Shown here one piece after another: positions 56,894-64,000 of a stretch of DNA of 64,000 bases. The DNA is from Ancylostoma caninum. Lineage: Eukaryota > Nematoda > Chromadorea > Rhabditida > Ancylostomatidae. The DNA lies in the NCBI GenBank assembly GCA_037903475.1, contig JBAJFG010000180.1, forward strand, positions 124,001 to 188,000, given 5' to 3'. The notes beneath the pieces were generated by a model. That model was not told the DNA's origin and searched no databases. It saw nothing but the letters and a program-made list of their open reading frames with translations. A program made the position numbers and the translations under genes. Every line of letters starts with the position of its first letter. Position 1 is the stretch's first letter.

Positions 56894-57150
56894 ATGCCTA
56901 TTCATCCACCGCTGTTTTTCATTTATTAATAGCTTGCTCATTCTTGATCGTTCGTCGTTTCCGCATCGATTTTCTATATTTATTGAGCACTCATGACCTA
57001 CAATAGTGCAGCTTTGAGAACATCGCTCTAAAAGAGGGATATTTCTGCTCACAGCAAAAAAAAATTAGAAAACTGATTTACCCACCAGTTGCGTTGTAAC
57101 CGCGGTATCTCGTGTAGAACCAATTACGCCTAATTCACAAATTCACCAAC
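56894..57150. other. Unassigned short stretch
   Basis: No feature recognised. Confidence 0.4.
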
Positions 57151-57475
57151 GTTTTAAACTCGATAGTTCAGACCCAGAGATCAAGAAGATGGTCAAAGCG
57201 CTCGATGCTAAAATTCATGAGAGTTTCTCTGATTTTCTCGGAAAACAGAGGAGAAGGAGAAGTCTGGTTATTTCAGAACTTTCCGAACCACCTCCCGGGG
57301 CTTCGGAAGCTAACAAACTAATTGATTTCGACGACGAAGTGGATGCTACTCTTAATGTTCTGTAAACGGAATGTAGACTCGTGGAGGTCTATCGCATAGG
57401 GAGGAGTGCTGATGAGCGTCCAAGACTAATTAAGGTAATATTTTTGGACGTAACACTGGGCTCGTGCCCTTTCTA
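57150..57475 (+). pseudogene. Non-LTR retrotransposon ORF1-like fragment (CR1-like)
   Basis: Plus strand reads 'FSDFLGKQRRRRSLVISE' with 'LSEPPPGAS', then after one stop 'CRLVEVYRIGRSADERPR' and 'LIKVIFL'. The pattern '(R)RSLV.SGLPE..' followed by 'V..V.R.G......R.(L)LKV' is the RRM-like nucleic-acid-binding part of ORF1 in nematode CR1-type elements. It stands upstream of RT remains on the same strand. Confidence 0.5.
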
Positions 57476-57509
57476 ATGCGTCTGTTGCATATCTTACTTT
57501 TTTTCTAAC

Positions 57510-58060
57510 AGATTCAAATGTGTGCCGACGATATAGAAGTTTATGCACGGCATAAGTCGCAAAACTACATATTCGTCAATCCATAGAGCTCTTCCCTTGT
57601 CCATAATAAACATGTTGAAACGGGCTCTCCATTTTGAAATACCTGTCAGTCTTTATTAATCGATTGCTTTTCATTTGGACTCAGGCGATGCAATGGAATA
57701 CAAGATTAGTGTCATTATCCTTGGAGAACTTAATGACTTAGGTATTTTTCTCAAATCTGATCTACCATTTGACGCCCACATCAACCCAGTAGCCAAGAAG
57801 TTTTTAGCAGCACTTTTCACTATGTTTAGGAGCGTTTATTCTAACAATGTCCCTTTCATGGAAAATTCGTATGAAACCCACGTCCTTCTATTCTTGAATA
57901 GTATCTGCAGGTTTCCTACTTACCCTCAAACTGCAGAGTTTTTGAAGGAGTAGAGCAGACTTGGAAGGATCCTCTTGTACAGATGTAATTCCGTTCCATG
58001 TCAATGGCTCGATTCCCAATTACACAGAAACGCTTAGCCCTTCAAGCTTAGTAGGATTCT
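57510..58060 (+). pseudogene. Non-LTR retrotransposon RT fragment (CR1-like)
   Basis: Begins with 'QMCADDIEVYAR', the catalytic (Y/F)ADD motif C with its first residue changed to Cys. In another frame, 57675-57953 gives 'LNDLGIFLKSDLPFDAHI' and 'LFTMFRSVYSNNVPFMEN', the thumb/connection region that normally precedes 'YVRP.LEY..P.W'. That last motif is decayed here. Traces continue to 58060. About 200 codons between motif C and the thumb are compressed by deletion. Not the same family as the 59.7-60.4-kb fragment. Confidence 0.65.
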
Positions 58061-58208
58061 GTAACAACTCGTATTTAACGACATAGCCTTATGTTTCAGT
58101 GTCCAACTACTAGTTCTGGGTTTACAGACCTTGCACTGGTGGAATAGGTACGTGTTTCCTGTACCACAAAAAACTGTGATTTCCTTCCCAAGATAGACAC
58201 TATTCTAT
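58061..58208. other. Short unassigned spacer
   Basis: AT-rich, no feature recognised. Confidence 0.4.
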
Positions 58209-58916
58209 TAGGTGCATGCAAACGTTCCGGGGCAGTTGCACCTAATTTTTCAAAACGCTATAACTTGACTCAAAGTCAGCAATTTTGTTCAAGACAGAAA
58301 GCGTTGGCATCTGCGTAGTGTGGCCAATATGGCACAGAAAAGATTTTTCCAGGACCTAAAAATTCGACAGGTCTACACCTGTAATAGTGGCACACGTCGT
58401 TTTCCAGTAGGGTCTGTTCATTAAAAGTTTTTCAGTGGAGGTAAAGCCATAGAAGGTTGGAATGGGATAGTCTGTAAGAGGCAGGTAAAAGGAGTAATAT
58501 AGGTTTGGCTAGAGTTCCGGAGCACGAATGGCCAATTCTTTGTACGGTTGACACTGCAACAAGCTGGTGTGCGTCAACCCACAGCCGGATCAAACCACTT
58601 ATTTCCGCCTTTGTCGGCCCTATGCTTAGGTTTTTCCGTGATTGCTTTTGGGAAAAGAAACTACTAAACTAACAGGGCGACTATAGTGCATTCATTTGAA
58701 AAAGTTCATTTTTTTAAGGTGGGTGGCAGAAGCCCGGACTTTGGGATGACCTCCTATTGTCGTAACTGACCCGTTTCTTATCAACAATAATAATTCTTCC
58801 ATGAAACGAATTGTTACAAAATCTGAGGGTCGAATATCTTCACACTTGCCAATGTGGACTTGGTGCTCTTCGCTCAACTCGCGCGAAATCCATCTACTCA
58901 CCTTCCCCTTCTTACC
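58209..58916 (-). mobile_element. Truncated mariner, same family as the 16.1-kb copy
   Basis: Starts with the TIR 'taggtgcatgcaaacgttcc' and aligns with 16100-16910 throughout, but stops at an (ATTT)n tract and lacks the N-terminal third of the transposase and the other TIR. The minus strand reads 'SRWISRELSEEHQVHIGK' (58840-58900) and 'FVTIRFMEELLLLIRNGS', the linker and core start of a mariner transposase; frameshifts and stops follow. Confidence 0.8.
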
Positions 58917-58946
58917 GATTTTATTTATTTATTTATTTATTTATGA
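58917..58946. repeat. (ATTT)n microsatellite at the mariner break
   Basis: Seven near-perfect TTTA units mark the truncation point of the mariner copy. Confidence 0.85.
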
Positions 58947-59151
58947 AATCGGATAACCATTGCAGCACTAAACAAGAAATAAACACGGAGTGAGAAATAA
59001 CTAAAGAAACCGATGTTGCTCCATTGTTACCATGGAGCAGTGAGAAGGAAAGGGGGGGAGGGGGAGTGGACGTCTCGGTTCGGAAGGGCAGTGGCCCGCC
59101 AACACTGAAAGTCCTTGAAAGGTCGTAACGAAGAACTCCGGATACCAACTT
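58947..59151. other. Unassigned short stretch
   Basis: Contains a G-rich run 'gggggggagggggag' at 59054. No feature recognised. Confidence 0.4.
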
Positions 59152-59452
59152 CTCAGACAAAAGTCCGATCGAGCGGGACGCGACATGGCTGCGAGCGGGC
59201 CCCGGTAGAGCGGGCGGTGGCCATGTCGCGTCCCGCTCGCACGGTTGTCGCAACCCGCCCGCACGGTTATTGTGGGCCGCTCGCACGGTATTTCGGACCA
59301 ACCTATGTTGTCGCGGCCCGCTCGCACGAGGATCTTCCGTGCGAGCGGGCCACGACAACCGTGCGAGCGAGCTGCGACAACCAAGCGAGCGGGCCGCGAC
59401 ATGGCTGCGACCCGCTCTACCGGGGCCCGCTCGCACGGCACTTTTGTCTGAG
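59152..59452. mobile_element. GC-rich foldback element, 301 bp
   Basis: Ends CTCAGACAAAAGT and ACTTTTGTCTGAG are exact inverted repeats. Inside, 'gcgggccccggtagagcggg', 'cgcgacatgg' and multiple copies of 'gcccgctcgcacgg' occur on both strands, so each arm is itself made of subrepeats of about 20-25 bp. It contrasts sharply with the AT-rich surroundings. Frames of up to 190 codons on both strands arise from the symmetry. No target duplication was settled. Confidence 0.7.
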
Positions 59453-59669
59453 TTAGTAGGTCCGCCAACGTTCCCGAGGTCCACAATTAGCCGCCGACAG
59501 GGGGTCAAATATTTCGAGGGCGATAACTGACCAATACACGTGTTAGTGATGATAAAAGAGAAAGGCGTAAAAGCAAGAAGAGAAAAAAATAAAAAACTAT
59601 GTTAGTAACAACATGTTTTCTGTTTTGTATGAAAATTGAGACTCATTCATACATGAGGGAGGGATTAGC
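59453..59669. other. 3' flank of the next non-LTR fragment
   Basis: Probably its 3' untranslated tail, AT-rich on the minus strand. No distinct feature. Confidence 0.35.
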
Positions 59670-60440
59670 TCAACATGGAACGAACTTGTGGAAATAATCG
59701 ACTAGATGAATCTGGAATGAAGAAGATCGCTTCCACCTGAAGAAGCTGGAATCAAAGCTATTCCACTGATGCACTGGGCTAGCAAGAAAAGATCCCGCAA
59801 AAGAGGCCGTTTTCACTTTTTCTGGCTTAATGCGGTATGGGTGGCCCCTGGTAACCTCAATCATGTGTGGCCTTTCGAAAAGGTCGTACAGCTTAAGATC
59901 GCATTCTCCGGTTGTTAACTTGTACAGAAAAACAAAATCGGCTATCTTTCTCCGGAATTCTAAAGTGTGGGCTCCTAGGGCTTTTAGACGTTCTTGGTAT
60001 GATAATCTCAGCATTCCTTTTCGAACAAAACAGCGGTAAGTAAAACTTTTTTGGACTTGTTCAATGTTTTCGATCAGCGTTTTCTTGTGTGGGGACCATA
60101 GCTGACAACAGTACTCCATTTGCGGTCTGACATACACTGTGAACAGTTTAAATAACAGTTTTGGATCTCTGGATTTGAAAGCGCGCAAAATGAAGTTAGA
60201 TTTACAGTTAGCTCCTGATACAACATCCTTTACATAGTCATCAAATTCAAATTTGCTCGTGTAGGTAATTAGTAAGTCACGTAATTTGTTTGATCGCGTT
60301 AAAGTTTCCCCGTTTAAGGTGAACTGGATATCTGGGTGATTTTTACCAAAACACATTATTGTTGTCTTTTCTGGCGCTATGTCCAGATCCCAAGTTTTAG
60401 ACCATTCAGCTAGAGCATCAAGAGCTAACTGTAAAGTTCA
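59670..60440 (-). pseudogene. Non-LTR retrotransposon RT C-terminal fragment (CR1/jockey-like), 5'-truncated
   Basis: An open frame of 228 codons from 60356 to the stop at 59670 continues upstream without ATG to about 60440. It reads 'LALDALAEWSKTWDLDIA' then 'EKTTIMCFGKN', 'RAFKSRDPKLLFKLFTVY', 'VRPQMEYCCQLWSPHKKT', 'LIENIEQVQKSFTYRCF', '..YQERLKALGAHTLEFRR' and 'DFVFLYKLTTGECD'. This is the palm end, thumb and connection of CR1/jockey-type RTs; the catalytic ADD motif lies just upstream of the break and is missing. The frame is undamaged, so this is a younger insertion than its neighbours. 5' truncation is normal for such elements. Confidence 0.85.
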
Positions 60441-61703
60441 AGTTTGTCTATCCTTTCTGTCTTCCAAGCGAGACTGAGAAAAATTGATTTTCTTTGCACT
60501 GTATTCTTCAATGAACTAAGACCTTCTAGCTCATCCTTGCAACCCACTACAAAGCTCCCGGGTTTTATGTGCTCTTAAGTTAGGGGTAGATCTTTGTCTG
60601 CACCTATTCTTACTTTTATTTCGTGTTCTGTTTTTTTTTTTATTCCTTTCCTTACTTGCGCTCAGCTTTCCCTTTCTCACTTTCTCCTTTTAGTTTCCAT
60701 CTATACATAACCCTTCAGGTTGAACTCTCGCTACACTGTCGCTGTGGATGACCACCACTCTATCTCATTTTCGGTACTCGATAGAGAGTCTGGAGCTAAC
60801 CAAATGTAGCTCTTTCATATAATTATTTATAGCTTTTGAATCTGAGTGATTCTCTGAAAGAGTCCAACCCCTTACATAGATGAGTCTGACATCTGATGGC
60901 TAGTTAATACTTAACTTCCGAAAACTGCAGCTTCTGAGAGGTGTCGCCCATCCCACGAATGTTCCTACACGTGAGTGTTGTTCTCCCTAACGTCACCTCG
61001 ACTAGGATTCATTGCGCCTATTCTAGCGGAATCAGGCTGGCTAAATAATAAGGAATCGCGGTTGTCATCGTCGGTTGGCTTGGCCATCGTTTCATGAGTC
61101 CCAGCCATCCTTTCCTAACCAGCTTGCTGCTGAGTCCATTAAATGGACTAGTCACGAGTACTCTTCTGGATATCGCGATTGAAAACTCCTCATGACAAAT
61201 TGTTCCTCATGTCCAGATTCGTTCTTTTGAGGGTTGGTCAAATCAATGCTTTTGTGTTCTGATTTGACAATTTCTTTGAAGGCATCATCCACGGAAAATT
61301 CCATCTCTGTGATCGTAGCAGAATATTAGATTTTTGACTATGAGGAGTACGGATGAAGTGTCCAATCCTACCAAAACTCATTTAAAAACGGTTTTTGGAT
61401 TCTCCTGTTTTGGTAGGTGTGTCACCCCACTTTCAGTTGGCGCCAACAGACATTTTCAAATTCAAGCATTTTCGAAAATTGAAAAACCTTCCGAGTCATT
61501 CTGCTTCTTGAATTTTATCGATGTGTTGCACACTATGGGTTGGAATCGCTCTTGTTGCATACCTGAAAAGATTGATGTGAGTTTTTTTTTTTGACATTTT
61601 TTCCATTTCGTTGTCCTCCTTTCCCTTTTTTATTGTTTTAGTTGTTCATTGTTTGCTTTTTCACTGTATCGTCTTCAAAATGCCTTGCATGTCCCTCTTG
61701 TGT
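60441..61703. other. Unassigned stretch
   Basis: T-rich runs near 60629 and 61577. No gene recognised. Confidence 0.4.
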
Positions 61704-61914
61704 ATTTTTCTTGTCATCACAGCCGTTGTTGTTTCTGATGATGTTTCAGCTACTGTTGTTCCCTGTTTTCACTTTAAGATGAAGTCCCAACCAATGAGGA
61801 AGCTCTCACAGAGTTGGTTTTCTTCAGTGAAAATTTCATTTTTAAGTGAAAACAGGGAACAACAGTAGCTGAAGCATCATCCGAAACAACAACAGCTGTG
61901 ACGACAAGAAAAAT
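61704..61914. repeat. Inverted repeat with 72-bp arms
   Basis: 61704-61775 and 61844-61914 are reverse complements with few mismatches, sharing 'agctactgttgttccctgtt'. A 68-bp loop separates them. Possible MITE or hairpin-RNA source. Confidence 0.75.
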
Positions 61915-62280
61915 TATTCTGCTCTGACATCATGTTCTCTCCACTCATCTCATGCTCCAAAATAATGAATGATAATAAATAACAAAAAATACTTGTAGCA
62001 TATTCATAATTAGATAGCAACAGAGCATATTCTTAGCATATTCATATTTAGATTATCTCCTTCTCAGCAGCATGTTGAGCCTGTGACCTTTCCTCATTGT
62101 TCATGTTTCTTGAGCAATACTGCACCTTTCTTTTTTGGAGTAGTTTCCACTTCTTTGATTATGTGCTTTTTTTAGTTAGATGTGTAGTCATGTGGTCATA
62201 AGTTTCCAATGAAGTGCTTTTCTACTGTATTGAAGCAGCTTTTAATAAATATATTTGGTCGTATAATCGTTTAATTGTTT
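61915..62280. other. Unassigned AT-rich stretch
   Basis: A 'catattcataattagat' word is nearly repeated at about 62000 and 62038. No gene recognised. Confidence 0.4.
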
Positions 62281-62367
62281 CAGGTGTCATTCGTCAATGG
62301 TGTTAACCAGTTGACTGCACTGAAACAGAACAGTCAACTGATTAATAGCAGTGACGAATGACGCCTG
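62281..62367. repeat. 87-bp palindrome, 37-bp arms
   Basis: 62281-62317 pairs with 62331-62367 with three or four mismatches; ends CAGGTGTCATTCGTCA and TGACGAATGACGCCTG. The loop is 13 bp. Looks like the fused ends of a foldback transposon. Confidence 0.7.
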
Positions 62368-62679
62368 AGAACAGTCTAAAGAAGCAGAATTAGAGGGCCT
62401 AAAGAGGGCCAATACCAGGGCGTTCCGGCCCAAACGCGCGAGCGACATGGGCGAGAACGGGGCTCCGGGCGACTGTCGTCGCTGCAAAGGTCTGCAATTC
62501 CCTAATGTTCGCATTTGGTTGCTGCAGCATTGTGATACCTCCACTGTATAGTTTCGAATCAAAATAGCTTCTGGTCAAACCCTTCCAAACCCCAATCAGT
62601 ATCGTACAGTTATACTTGGTGCAGTTCACTCGATAAGTAGCAATTAAGTGTGGTTGGGAGTTCATCGCAGATTTACGAG
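62368..62679. other. Unassigned short stretch
   Basis: CpG-rich patch at 62395-62480. No gene recognised. Confidence 0.4.
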
Positions 62680-63263
62680 GAACGTCAATCACGATCAGTA
62701 TATGTTGGGGGGATTTTCAGCATTTCTTTAGTTTCTGCGACAATTTCACTCATTTGTGGGTCTCCTTGATAAATGTTTGGGATAGAGTGGCGCCGATTCA
62801 GTTCTAATATCTGAGTTTGAGGAAAATATCATCTTGCAGTTTGTTTCCTACGAAGAGGCTTTTTCCCATTGCTTATTAGAAAGCTGTTGTATCGCGTAAT
62901 TTGTGGTCTTCACTGTGGTTGATGACTAGCTTTCTCCTATTCACGATGATTTTTAGGTCAATCGTGTGAAGACATTGCATCGTGTGTTCTTTATCGAAGT
63001 TACTGACGTCAGGTAGAAGTTCTTGCTGAAGCACCTGTGAAGTTCAACTCAACCCAGGAACATCCGAAGAAGAGTGCGATTGCCCACAGCGTCACTCTAT
63101 CTCAAACAGTTACCAAGAAGGCCCACAAATGAGTGAAATTGTCGCAGGAACTAAAGAAAAGCTGAAATCCCCCAACATCCACAGCCGCAGCACCCAGCCA
63201 GCCCGCCGCGCGCGTGGGTGGTGCGGCGCGCCATTCCGCGGGAATACTGATCGTGATTGACGT
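62680..63263. repeat. Inverted-repeat element with a GC-rich insert in one arm
   Basis: Outer arms 'aacgtcaatcacgatcagta' (62681) and 'tactgatcgtgattgacgt' (63245), and inner arms 62703-62768 against 63114-63182, which share 'gcgacaatttcactcatttg'. The right arm is interrupted by about 60 GC-rich bases (63183-63243, 'cagccagcccgccgcgcgcg'). The 340-bp centre is non-coding. Confidence 0.65.
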
Positions 63264-63271
63264 CCCCTGTA

Positions 63272-63502
63272 AAAAGTTGTTCATGCTTGTGGCGCGTCAA
63301 AGTTTACGCGCCGATACACAGCGCACAGGAGGGAGGTGGAAGAGAAATCCTGGCAGGTCAGCAATGTTCCTAGTTTTGCCGTTGCGACTGCCGCGCGAAC
63401 AAACCGCGTTTCCATTTTCGCCGCTTTGGGTCGGCGCGAAAACTTTGTGAAGTTTTGTAGAGGCGCGTAAACTTTGACGCGCCGCAAGCATGAATAACTT
63501 TT
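63272..63502. mobile_element. 231-bp TIR MITE
   Basis: Ends pair over about 41 bp: 'cgcgtcaaagtttacgcgcc' (63293-63312) is mirrored by 'ggcgcgtaaactttgacgcg' (63462-63481), with 'gttcatgcttg' and 'caagcatgaat' outside them. Non-coding; CpG-rich ends. Confidence 0.7.
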
Positions 63503-64000
63503 AACATTCGCGCTGCACCGCAATTTCATTTTCCCACGACTACGGTATAACATAGGAAATATTTCTCTACTTTTATCTAAGTAACTCTAGCCACCTTTCA
63601 CTTTGAAGTATAGAGAAGACAGATTATATAAACAGCACCGAAATCAGCCGAAAATGTAAAAAAAAAAGATTAGTGTCAGATTAGAAGAATAATCAAAGAA
63701 AATCTAAATTCAATTAGAACAAACTGGAAATTCTTGGCAAGCAAGGCAACGGTGCACTTCGGATAGATCAACGTATTTTAAGCATTAATATGAAGTCCCT
63801 AATGCTCTGCTAGTGAACTCAAATAAATCAATCAGTCATTAATGTGTGAAAATATGCAAAAATCCACTCAACCGCTTCATCAATTTTGTGGTCCCAACTT
63901 CTCCCCTGCTAAGAAATAAGGGAGCGTTTCGGCAATGTTGGGAGATGCTGGGAGCTTTCCACTCCCAATTCCCAACATGGTATGCATACAGGGAGTTAGG
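63503..64000. other. Unassigned stretch at the window end
   Basis: AT-rich, short frames only. The last 100 bp have several 'ttgggag'/'ctcccaa' words near 63938-63980 that could fold. Confidence 0.4.

Noticed and set aside
58933..59508. 191- and 161-codon minus-strand frames and 113-codon plus frame
   Set aside because: By-products of the GC-rich foldback, which is open on both strands because of symmetry.
1..64000. CRISPR array, bacterial operon, rRNA or tRNA genes
   Set aside because: No short identical spaced repeats with unique spacers, no bacterial gene structure and no RNA gene signatures were seen. The content is eukaryotic transposon DNA.

Overview
The window looks like a piece of an animal nuclear genome made almost entirely of transposable elements and their remains. 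No complete host gene, rRNA or tRNA gene could be recognised. The mix of families suggests a nematode, probably a clade V (strongylid or hookworm-like) parasite: a BEL/Pao retroelement with a phlebovirus-like Env, Penelope-like elements, chicken-repeat-1 (CR1)-like non-LTR pieces, mariner elements and many palindromic MITEs. That placement is inference; no search was run.

Layout. 0-16 kb: mostly unassigned AT-rich DNA with a low-order repeat (4.1-4.7 kb), a 734-bp terminal-inverted-repeat (TIR) element with a 10-bp target duplication (7.98-8.71 kb), a nearly fully palindromic TTAA-flanked MITE (11.85-12.31 kb) and the first of three copies of another MITE (13.8 kb). 16-25 kb: a full-length but dead mariner (16.10-17.38 kb), a second TTAA palindrome (18.2 kb), two minisatellite arrays of about 59-60 bp (19.8-21.05 and 22.45-23.75 kb) that share an upstream flank, and a mariner C-terminal scrap (24.6 kb). 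28-32 kb: a Penelope-like element on the minus strand (nearly intact RT, frameshifted GIY-YIG part), followed by a third array of the same minisatellite superfamily in the opposite orientation. 33-41 kb: the second MITE copy, a 59-bp-arm hairpin, an inverted second copy of the Penelope endonuclease end, and twin, almost identical 540-bp MITEs beside it.

41.24-51.06 kb holds a full-length, degenerate BEL/Pao retroelement on the minus strand: 5' LTR, tRNA-Gly primer site, Gag, zinc knuckles, aspartic protease, RT, RNase H, integrase, DUF5641-like domain, a phlebovirus-type Gn/Gc-like Env and, between Env and the 3' LTR, an extra coiled-coil/basic reading frame I do not recognise. All coding parts carry frameshifts or nonsense codons.

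51.5-64 kb: a TA-flanked 904-bp MITE with internal tandem arrays and a coding-like core, exon-like plus-strand sequence, a dead THAP/Kolobok-type transposase (minus), a Penelope-type RT scrap, the third MITE copy, two CR1-like non-LTR fragments, a truncated mariner, a GC-rich foldback and several inverted repeats near the right end.

The parts do not work together as an operon. They record repeated insertion, nesting and decay. The features most worth a second look are the extra 3' ORF of the BEL/Pao element, the stop-free minisatellite superfamily with its conserved flank, the twin MITE, and the MITE that encloses coding-like sequence.
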